DNA of 24,507 nucleotides from assembly GCA_964432595.1 (NCBI GenBank), contig CAYSOF010000047.1, positions 1 through 24,507 on the forward strand, in the 5' to 3' direction. Of the stretch, positions 8,665-15,033 are shown one piece after another; position 1 is the first letter of the stretch, and each line of letters opens with the position of its first letter. The notes beneath the pieces were generated by a model. The model did not search any database and was not told the DNA's origin. It worked only from the letters and a program-made list of their open reading frames with translations. Origin of the DNA: DASYLJ01 sp964432595. Its GTDB lineage: Bacteria > Desulfobacterota > Binatia > DP-6. A program made the position numbers and the translations under genes.

Positions 8665-9468
8665 TCAGCGCCCGACGAACTTCGGCTCGCGCTTCTCGAA
8701 GAAGGCGGCGACCGCCTCCTGGTGATCCTCGGTGTGGTGCGCGAGCGCCTGCATCGCGGCCGACAGCTCCATGACCGCGTCGAAGCTGTGCATCATGCCT
8801 TCGCGCAGGAGACGCTTCGTCATGCGCAGCACGTCGGGCGGCTGGCGGCAGATGCGTCCGGCGAGCGCGCGTGCCTCGTCCATGAGCGACGCCGCGGGGA
8901 CGACGCGGCTGACGAGGCCCCAGGCGAGCGCGGTCTGCGCGTCGATGGTGTCGGCCGTGTAGAGCAGCTCCGAGGCGCGCGCCATGCCCAGGACGCGCGG
9001 CAGGAGCCAGGCACCGCCGTCGCCCGGAACCAGCCCGACACGGAGGAACGTCGCGCCGAAGACGGCGCCCTCGGCGGCGATGCGGGTATCCGCGAGGCAC
9101 GCGACGTCGTTGCCGAGGCCGATGGCCGGGCCGTTCACCGCAGCGATCATCGGGACCTCGAGCGTCCACAGCGCGCGCACCATCCGGTGGATGTTGTGCC
9201 GGTAGCCGTCGCGGATGTGGACGCCGGGACCGGAGAACGCGCCGCCGCGCTCGCGCATCGCCTTCAGGTTGCCGCCGGCCGAGAAGGCGGGTCCGGCGCC
9301 GGTCAGGATGACGCAGCGGACGTCGCGGTCGGCGTTGATGCGGGCGGCGGCCTCGGCGAAGCGGTCGCCGTCACCGGGCTCGCCGAGCGGGTTGCGCTGG
9401 TCGGGCCGGTTGATGGTGAGCGTCACCACGGGTCCGTCCGTGGCGACGAGGAGGGCGTCGGTAGACAT
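8665..9468 (-). CDS. Enoyl-CoA hydratase/isomerase (crotonase)-family protein lacking the catalytic glutamates
   Basis: A 267-residue protein; ATG 9466-9468 (MSTDALLV) is preferred over an in-frame start 51 bases upstream because homologues normally begin here. Crotonase hallmarks are clear: FSAGGNLKAM forms the first oxyanion half and NGPAIGLGND the second, followed by GLVPGDGGAWLLPR. Compared with rat mitochondrial hydratase (Glu144 in GGGCE, Glu164 in GQPE), this protein has Asp121 and Phe141, so simple hydration chemistry is doubtful. It could be an isomerase, a thioesterase-like or a C-C hydrolase member. It acts in the cytosol on acyl-CoA. Its stop lies 4 bp from that of the convergent glycosyltransferase gene; the propeller gene lies 60 bp upstream on the same strand. 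Confidence 0.85.
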   Translation of the reverse strand: MSTDALLVATDGPVVTLTINRPDQRNPLGEPGDGDRFAEAAARINADRDVRCVILTGAGPAFSAGGNLKAMRERGGAFSGPGVHIRDGYRHNIHRMVRALWTLEVPMIAAVNGPAIGLGNDVACLADTRIAAEGAVFGATFLRVGLVPGDGGAWLLPRVLGMARASELLYTADTIDAQTALAWGLVSRVVPAASLMDEARALAGRICRQPPDVLRMTKRLLREGMMHSFDAVMELSAAMQALAHHTEDHQEAVAAFFEKREPKFVGR

Positions 9469-9528
9469 GCGCCGCGACCGTAGCGCGGGTCGCGGCGCCT
9501 TGTCATCACCCGCAGTCACTCCCGACGG

Positions 9529-10923
9529 TCACGGCTCCCGCTGCAGCACGGCGACGCCGTGGCTGCCCTGCGCGGCGACGTAGACGTGCTTGCCGTCGCT
9601 GCTGACGGCGACCCCGCGCGGGGTGCGCAGCACGCGGCCGTCGGTGCAGAGGCCCCCGTAGCCGTCCTCGCTGATGCAGCCCCACGGCGAAGGCGCCTGC
9701 GTCAGCACGCCGGTCTTCTCGTCGCGGCCGATCACGGTGAGCGCGTCGTGATCGCGGCCGGCGACGTAGAACGACTTGCCGTCGGGCGCGACGGCCACCC
9801 CGTAGACGTTGCGGAGCGCGTCGCCGTCCGTACAGGCGCCGTTGCTGCCGTCGTCGCTGATGCAGCCGTACGGCGCCGGCGCCTGGCTGAGCGTCCCGGT
9901 GCGCCGCTCGCGCATCAGCACGGCGACCGCGCTGGTCGCGGGCGACGTCACGTACAGCGCTTTCCCGTTCGGGCTGAGCGCCATCGTGGTGGCGCCGGTG
10001 GTCGCGACGCCGTCGGTGCAGAGCCCACCCGTGCCGTCGTCGCTGATGCACCACTCCGTCCCCGTCGGCTGCGTCAGCGCGCCGGTCGTGCGGTCGCGGA
10101 TCAGCGTGACGACCGACTCGCTGCGATACGTCGCCACGTACACGCGCTTGCCGTCCTTGCTGACCACGACGGCCTGCGGACCCGACAGCGCGTGGCCGTC
10201 CGCGCAGAGTCCGCCGGTACCGTCCTCGCTGACGCAGGCGCCCTGGCCGGCGAGCTGCGTCAGCTTGCCGGTGTCCTTGTCGCGCGCGAAGGCGGCGACG
10301 GCACTGCTCTGGTACGACGCGACGTAGACGTGCTTGCCGTCGTTGCTGACGGTGATCGCCTGGGTACCGCGGACCGCGGTCGCCTTGGTGCAGTACCCGT
10401 TCGTGCCGTCGTCACTCAGGCAGCCGTCCAGGCCGTCGAGCTGCGTCAGCGCGCCGGTCTGCTTGTCGCGCGCGAACACCGCGATCGCCGACACCGACAC
10501 CGGATCGCGCTGGAACGACGCGACGTACACGTGCTTGTTGTCCGGGCTCACCGCCACGCTGATCGGGTTCAGCAGCCCGACGCCGTCGGCGCACTGGCCG
10601 TTGCTGCCGGTCTCGCTGACGCAGCCCTGGGTCCCGGAGAGCTGGGTGAGGCCGCCCGTCGTCCGGTCGCGCGCCAGCACCGCGATCGTGTTGCTGTCGA
10701 TCGACGCGACGTAGGCGTTCTTGCCGTCCTTCGAGAGCGCCAGGCCGAACGCGCCGTACAGCGCGGTGCTCGGCTGGCAGTTCCACTGGCCGTCCTGGCT
10801 GATGCAGCCGTCCAACCCGGACGACTGCGCCGGTAGCGTGGGCTGGGCCCACGCCGTGGACGAGGCGGCGGCGAACAGGGCGCCGGCCGCGGCCAGGCGC
10901 GTACGAGTGATTCGGGATCGCAT
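9529..10923 (-). CDS. Secreted seven-repeat beta-propeller (lactonase/YncE-like) with a Cys pair in each repeat
   Basis: A 464-residue protein with signal peptide MRSRITRTRLAAAGALFAAASSTAWAQ. The rest is seven repeats of about 62 residues, each with GCISxDGxxGxCxDG, then VAVSxDGKHVYVA, then AVxxRDxxTGxLTQ. This is the pattern of a seven-bladed propeller of the lactonase/YncE type. Every repeat has two Cys 9-10 residues apart (C40/C49, 101/111, 168/178, 230/240, 292/302, 354/364, 416/426), probably seven disulfides outside the cytoplasm. No catalytic residues typical of 6-phosphogluconolactonase can be identified. A modest ribosome site AAAGGA lies 9 bases before the ATG. It is transcribed divergently from the reductoisomerase-like gene. 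Confidence 0.85.
   Translation of the reverse strand: MRSRITRTRLAAAGALFAAASSTAWAQPTLPAQSSGLDGCISQDGQWNCQPSTALYGAFGLALSKDGKNAYVASIDSNTIAVLARDRTTGGLTQLSGTQGCVSETGSNGQCADGVGLLNPISVAVSPDNKHVYVASFQRDPVSVSAIAVFARDKQTGALTQLDGLDGCLSDDGTNGYCTKATAVRGTQAITVSNDGKHVYVASYQSSAVAAFARDKDTGKLTQLAGQGACVSEDGTGGLCADGHALSGPQAVVVSKDGKRVYVATYRSESVVTLIRDRTTGALTQPTGTEWCISDDGTGGLCTDGVATTGATTMALSPNGKALYVTSPATSAVAVLMRERRTGTLSQAPAPYGCISDDGSNGACTDGDALRNVYGVAVAPDGKSFYVAGRDHDALTVIGRDEKTGVLTQAPSPWGCISEDGYGGLCTDGRVLRTPRGVAVSSDGKHVYVAAQGSHGVAVLQREP
9670..10810 (-). repeat. Seven tandem repeats of about 186 bp coding for propeller blades
   Basis: Within the propeller gene a unit of about 62 codons recurs seven times. Distances between successive first Cys codons are 61, 67, 62, 62, 62 and 62 codons, with the longer unit holding a short insertion (QRDPVSVS). 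The DNA copies are diverged but clearly related, for example GACGGCACG-type and GACGGCAAG motifs recurring in phase. Outer boundaries are approximate. Confidence 0.7.
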
Positions 10924-11044
10924 GATCGTCGTCCTTTCGCGGCTCGTGAGGGCGAGCCGGGGTGGTTCGGATCGGCGGCGCTACATCCGAGGTAGCGGCC
11001 GCTACCCGTTGACCGCTCCGCACGGCTCCGGCGATACCTCCGCC

Positions 11045-12016
11045 ATGACGACCATCTATCGGGACGAGGCCGCCGACCTGGCCGCCATCGCGGGCGCGAC
11101 GGTCGCCGTCGTCGGCTACGGCAACCAGGGGCGGTCGTGGGCGCTCAACCTGCGCGACTCCGGCTGCGACGTCCGCGTCTGCGTGCGCGCCGACGAGACG
11201 CGCCGCCGCGCCGCCGACGACGGGTTCGCCGTCGCCGACGTGGGCGCGGCGAACGACGCCGCGATCGCGTGCGTCCTGGTGCCCGACGACGTCATTCCCG
11301 GCCTCGGGCTCGTCCGCCCCGACGACGGCCTCACCATCGTCGCCAGCGGCTACACGCTGGCGTTCGACCGCTTCGCGCCCGCGGGCGACGTCGGCATGGT
11401 TGCGCCGCGCATGCTCGGTCCCGAGGTGCGACGCTGCTACGAGGAGGGCACCGGGTTCATCACCGCCGTCGGCGTGCAGACCGATCGCACCGGCCGCGCG
11501 CTGCCGCGCACGCTGGCGATCGCGAAGGCCATCGGCGGTCTCCGCCAGGGCGCCATCGAGATGACGCCGCACCAGGAGGCGGTGCTCGATCTCGCGGTCG
11601 AGCAGGTGCTGTCGCCGATCCTGACGCACGTGAACGCCGCCTTCGTCGGCGCCATGCTCGAGCGCGGCATTCCCATCGAGGCGATCCTGACCGAGCTCTA
11701 CCTCTCGGGCGAGGTGGAGCGGAACTACCGCCTGCTGCGCGAGGTCGGCTTCGTCCGGCAGCTCGAGTTCCACTCGCCGACGAGCCAGTACGGACAGCTC
11801 TCGCGCCGCGGCCGCTACGACGAGTACGACGTGCTGCCGCGCATGCGCGAGATCGTCGACGACATCGCGTCGGGACGGTTCGCCGACGAGTGGGACGCGG
11901 AGAGCCGTGCCGGCCATCCCCGCCTGCGCGAGCTGAAGGAGCAGCACGCGGGACCGATGGCCGAGGCCTTCGAACAGATGGTCCGGAGCCAGCTCGGCAT
12001 CCGCTCGGAGGAGTAG
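11045..12016 (+). CDS. Divergent ketol-acid reductoisomerase (KARI)-like NAD(P)-dependent protein
   Basis: A 323-residue protein, close to class I KARI length (about 330). The Rossmann motif VVGYGNQGRSWALNLRDSG (residues 22-40) is the KARI cofactor site. The knotted C-terminal part keeps DLAVEQ (Asp182, Glu186, matching DLFGEQ), Glu217 in LTEL, and HSPTSQYG (Ser244). The ending IASGRFADEWDAESRAGHPR matches the conserved KARI tail. The relay residues differ: the usual AHGFNI is ASGYTL, so His is Ser101, and the Lys of the APKGPG motif is Arg122 in VAPRMLG. True IlvC function is therefore unlikely, and no other ilv gene is nearby. ATG 11045 is the first start preceding the Rossmann strand. It is followed directly, in the same frame, by an adenylate cyclase. 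Confidence 0.75.
   Translation: MTTIYRDEAADLAAIAGATVAVVGYGNQGRSWALNLRDSGCDVRVCVRADETRRRAADDGFAVADVGAANDAAIACVLVPDDVIPGLGLVRPDDGLTIVASGYTLAFDRFAPAGDVGMVAPRMLGPEVRRCYEEGTGFITAVGVQTDRTGRALPRTLAIAKAIGGLRQGAIEMTPHQEAVLDLAVEQVLSPILTHVNAAFVGAMLERGIPIEAILTELYLSGEVERNYRLLREVGFVRQLEFHSPTSQYGQLSRRGRYDEYDVLPRMREIVDDIASGRFADEWDAESRAGHPRLRELKEQHAGPMAEAFEQMVRSQLGIRSEE
12007..12011 (+). promoter_or_regulatory. Candidate Shine-Dalgarno (GGAGG) before a CTG start
   Basis: GGAGG at 12007-12011 lies in the last codons of the reductoisomerase-like gene, 5 bases before CTG 12017. It overlaps the region of the TAG stop (12014-12016) and supports coupled initiation at CTG. The downstream GTG 12083 has no comparable site. 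Confidence 0.4.
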
Positions 12017-13225
12017 CTGGACGCTCCGACGATCGACGGCCTGACCCGCTGGCTCGCGCGGCAGGCGCTCGCGGCGACGCCGGTGTCGCAGATCGTGCCG
12101 CACGTGGCGCGCGAGCTGCTCGCGCACGGCCTGCCGCTCCGGCGCTGCCACGTCGGGATGAGCGCCCTGCATCCGCAGGTCGAGTCGGTCGGCGTCACCT
12201 GGACGCGCGACGGCGGCGACGAGGTCGAGGAGTTCGGGCACGGCTCGTTCCGTGCCATCGCGACGACCAGCCCGTTCCACGACGCGGTGGTGAGCGCGCA
12301 GCAGTCGGCTCGGGCGGGCGGGACGACGATCCCGATGACGCGGTTCCGGCTCGAGCGCGGCGAGGGACTGCACTACGCCCTGCTCGAGCGGTTTCGCGCC
12401 GCCGGCCACACCGACTACGTCTGCTTCGTCGCCGTGTTCGGCGACGAGGGCCGGTTCGACGGCCCGCTCTCGGGGACCGCCGTCAGCTTCACGACCGACC
12501 GCGCGGGCGGCTTCCGGGACGACGAGATCGCCGTCCTCGCCGACGTCATGCCGGCGCTGGCGACCGCGCTCCGCGTGGCGGCGCACGTCGCGACGACGCG
12601 CAGCCTCCTCGACGTCTATCTCGGGCGCGACGTCGGGCGGCGCGTGCTGCGCGGCGAGATCCGGCGCGGTCAGGTCGAGACGATCACGGCGGCGATCCTG
12701 GTGGGCGACCTGCGCGGCTTCACGACGCTCGCGGACGCGACGCCGAGCGCGCGGCTCGTCGAGATGCTGGACGATCAGCTCGACGCGCTCGTCGGCGCGG
12801 TCGAGGAGCGCGGCGGCCAGGTACTCAAGTTTCTCGGCGACGGCCTCCTCGCGACGTTCTCCTCGGACGACGCCCGGCGCGACTGTGCCGACGCGCTCGC
12901 GGCCGCCGTCGACGCGCTGGATCGCACCGCGGCGGTCCGCGCGCGCCGTGGCGCGGCGGGTCACGCGGCGCTCGACCTCGCGCTGCACGTCGGCGACGTG
13001 CTGTATGGCAACGTCGGTTCCGACCGCCGGCTCGACTTCACCGTCGTCGGGCCCGCCGTGAACGAGGCCGCGCGGCTCGAGCTGCTGTGCTCGACCCTCG
13101 ACGTGCCGCTCGTCGCGAGCGAGCGCTTCGTGCGCCAGCTCGGCGCCGCGGATCGCTTCCGCAGCCTCGGCACCCACGCGCTCCGTGGCGTTCGCGAGCC
13201 GGCGGCCGTCTTCGGGCTCGTCTGA
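12017..13225 (+). CDS. Class III adenylate cyclase with an N-terminal sensor-like region
   Basis: Residues of the catalytic domain are complete. Numbered from GTG 12083, Asp209 (VGDLRGFTTL) and Asp253 (KFLGDGLLATF) bind metal, Lys249 and Asp318 (RLDFTVVG) select adenine, and Asn327 and Arg331 (VNEAARLE) stabilise the transition state. The product is therefore expected to be cAMP. The N-terminal 190 residues carry a pattern usual in soluble cyclases of this type (WLARQALAATPVSQIV, LPLRRCHVGMSALHPQ). That pattern begins upstream of GTG 12083, right after the TAG of the previous gene, where only CTG codons are available; I therefore place the start at CTG 12017 (402 residues), with GTG 12083 (380 residues) as the fallback. 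It shares frame and probably transcript with the reductoisomerase-like gene. Confidence 0.8.
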   Translation: MDAPTIDGLTRWLARQALAATPVSQIVPHVARELLAHGLPLRRCHVGMSALHPQVESVGVTWTRDGGDEVEEFGHGSFRAIATTSPFHDAVVSAQQSARAGGTTIPMTRFRLERGEGLHYALLERFRAAGHTDYVCFVAVFGDEGRFDGPLSGTAVSFTTDRAGGFRDDEIAVLADVMPALATALRVAAHVATTRSLLDVYLGRDVGRRVLRGEIRRGQVETITAAILVGDLRGFTTLADATPSARLVEMLDDQLDALVGAVEERGGQVLKFLGDGLLATFSSDDARRDCADALAAAVDALDRTAAVRARRGAAGHAALDLALHVGDVLYGNVGSDRRLDFTVVGPAVNEAARLELLCSTLDVPLVASERFVRQLGAADRFRSLGTHALRGVREPAAVFGLV

Positions 13226-13260
13226 CGCCACGCGTGCGCACCCCGATGTAGAACCGGAAG

Positions 13261-13281
13261 GTCGGTCGCGGCCGGACCGAC
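13261..13281 (+). terminator. Candidate hairpin terminator after the cyclase gene
   Basis: GTCGGTC and GACCGAC pair over 7 bp around a 7-base loop, 35 bases after the cyclase stop. No T-run follows, so it could instead be a regulatory hairpin before the next gene at 13332. Confidence 0.35.
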
Positions 13282-13331
13282 GGCTGCGGCGGCGCCTCCG
13301 GCGGTCCGCGGATTGCACCTCCACGGCCCCC

Positions 13332-14981
13332 ATGGCGGACTTCGCACGTGGACGATGGCGACGGTGGTTGGGAGGTGGGCGTCTTCGCCCCGACGGCGGC
13401 GAGGGTTCGACGCTGCGCGGACGCGGCGCCCTGCGGTTCGCCGTCGCACTCGGCGTAGCCGCTGCGCCCGCCGGCGCCGCGGTGCTGCCGCCCGCGTGTC
13501 CGGGCGTCCGCTTCCTGGTGGGCGAGCCGCTGGTGCCGGACGCCGGGATTCCGCTCGATGCGGTGACGATCGACGCGGCGGGCCTGGTGAGCGTCGACAG
13601 CGGCTGCGCGCCGGTCGCGCCGCGTACCAGCCGCCGCGGGACCGTGCGGACGATCCGCGCCCGCTGGAGCACGTGCGGTCCGCTCCGGAGCGTGCGCCTC
13701 ACGGTGAAGGTCGACGAGACCACCTGCGAGCTGCTCACCGGCACCTTCACCGGCCGCGGCACGCGCCGCCGCCGGCTCTCGGCCCCGGCGTCGGTCTGCG
13801 GCGACGGGACGCTGGACCCGGCTGCGGGGGAGGTCTGCGAAGCGAATCCGGACTGCCCCGGCGACGACGCGTGCATCGTGTGCGGCTGCGGCACTGCGCC
13901 GACCACCACGACGACGTCACGGCCCCCGACCACCACGACGACGTCGAGCACGCGGCCGCCGACCACCTCCACGACGTCCACGACGACGACATCGTCGTCG
14001 AGCAGCTCGAGCACGTCCAGCTCGAGCACCACGACCACCACCACCGCCGGCACGTCGACGACGTCCACGACGATCGCGGGTCGCCTCTTCGAGGCGCCGA
14101 ACGCGTGGCACACCGACGTCTCCGCGCTGCCGAAGAGCGCGCAGTCGGACACGATCATCCAGGCGCTCGACGCCGCCGGCGGGTGGGGCACCGGCTCGTT
14201 CCGCATCGACTTCAGCATCGAGGTGCTGGAAGCCGACGCGTCGACGCCGTTCCGCACGTTCACGCCGACCGGCGACTTCTACTCGCCGGACTGCGACCAC
14301 GTGCCGTTCCCGGTGCCGCCGGGCGGCGCGCTCGAGGGCGAGACGGGCTACCAGTGCGCCTCGGACGGCGACTGCCACCTGATCGTCGTGCATCGGCCGA
14401 CCAAGCGGCTGTTCGAGATGTGGCGCGCCGACATCGTCGGCTCGAGCTTCCGGGGCGGCTGCGCCGCGATATGGGACCTGACGAAGGCGTATCCGGCGAC
14501 CTTGCGCGGCGATCAGTGCACCTCGGCCGACGCCGGCGGCTTCCCCATCGCCGCGATGCTGTTCTCCGCCGACGAGGTCGCGCGCGGCTCGATCGACCAC
14601 GCGATCCGCTTCATCCTGCCGAACGCCCGCATGCGCAGCGGCGTGTACGTGCGGCCCGCGTCGCATGCCGGTGGTCCGTCGGGCGGCGCGAACTTGCCGC
14701 CGTACGGTGTGCGCTTCCGGCTCCGCGCCGACTATCCGATCGCGTCGTTGCCGACGGAAGGCGCGCGCGTGATCGCGCGTGCGCTCCAGCGCTACGGGAT
14801 GATTCTGTCCGACGGCGGCAACATCGCGCTCACCGCGCAGAGCGACCGCTTCACGACGAACAAGTGGAGCCAGGTCGGGGTCGACAGTCGCTCGCTGTCG
14901 GCCATCCGCGTGACGGACATGGAGGTCGTCGGGTTGGGGGCGGCCATCCCGCTGACCTACGACTGCGAGCGGAACCCGTAG
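13332..14981 (+). CDS. Secreted Cys-rich protein with a Thr/Ser-rich linker and an unknown C-terminal domain
   Basis: A 549-residue protein from ATG 13332. A basic N-terminus of unusual length is followed by a signal segment (ALRFAVALGVAAAPAGAA, residues 33-50); the true start could be further in. The first domain (51-188) contains Cys pairs and ends in CGDGTLDPAAGEVCE and CPGDDACIVCGC, a short disulfide-rich motif common in secreted proteins of myxobacteria and Binatota-like genomes. Residues 189-249 are almost only Thr and Ser with a few Arg, Pro and Gly, a likely glycosylated spacer. The C-terminal domain (about 250-549) has SGVYVRPASHAGG, PPYGVRFRLRADYPI and ALQRYGMILSDGGNIALTA, which I recognise as a recurring exported domain without known function. 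It is followed by a strong hairpin. Confidence 0.75.
   Translation: MADFARGRWRRWLGGGRLRPDGGEGSTLRGRGALRFAVALGVAAAPAGAAVLPPACPGVRFLVGEPLVPDAGIPLDAVTIDAAGLVSVDSGCAPVAPRTSRRGTVRTIRARWSTCGPLRSVRLTVKVDETTCELLTGTFTGRGTRRRRLSAPASVCGDGTLDPAAGEVCEANPDCPGDDACIVCGCGTAPTTTTTSRPPTTTTTSSTRPPTTSTTSTTTTSSSSSSSTSSSSTTTTTTAGTSTTSTTIAGRLFEAPNAWHTDVSALPKSAQSDTIIQALDAAGGWGTGSFRIDFSIEVLEADASTPFRTFTPTGDFYSPDCDHVPFPVPPGGALEGETGYQCASDGDCHLIVVHRPTKRLFEMWRADIVGSSFRGGCAAIWDLTKAYPATLRGDQCTSADAGGFPIAAMLFSADEVARGSIDHAIRFILPNARMRSGVYVRPASHAGGPSGGANLPPYGVRFRLRADYPIASLPTEGARVIARALQRYGMILSDGGNIALTAQSDRFTTNKWSQVGVDSRSLSAIRVTDMEVVGLGAAIPLTYDCERNP
13896..14078 (+). repeat. Low-complexity ACC/ACG/TCG-rich tract coding a Thr/Ser linker
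   Basis: About 61 codons made almost wholly of Thr and Ser codons (ACC, ACG, AGC, TCG, TCC) in short irregular repeats. It joins the two folded domains of the secreted protein and is the kind of tract that changes length by slippage. Confidence 0.8.
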
Positions 14982-14983
14982 GG

Positions 14984-15017
14984 ACGGGGCCCGCGCCGTC
15001 GCCGGCGCGGGCCCCGT
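14984..15017. terminator. 15-bp perfect hairpin between convergent genes (bidirectional terminator)
   Basis: 14984-14998 pairs perfectly with 15003-15017 (core GGGGCCCGCGCC / GGCGCGGGCCCC) around a four-base TCGC loop. It begins 3 bases after the stop of the secreted protein gene and ends 17 bases before the stop of the acylase gene. No T-tract flanks it, but position, stem length and symmetry argue for a shared terminator. Confidence 0.7.
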
Positions 15018-15033
15018 GGTCAGGCGAACGCGG

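Noticed and set aside
9670..10810. The regular repeats as a CRISPR array
   Set aside because: The period is about 186 bases, the copies are diverged, and they are in frame within a propeller gene.
11045..12016. Assignment as biosynthetic ilvC
   Set aside because: The relay His and Lys are replaced by Ser and Arg, and no branched-chain biosynthesis genes are nearby.
10412..14263. 1283-residue open frame on the minus strand
   Set aside because: It runs antisense to the reductoisomerase-like, cyclase and secreted-protein genes and partly out of frame with the propeller. It is rich in Arg, Ala and Val-Asp repeats without any domain motif, as expected of antisense frames in high-GC DNA.
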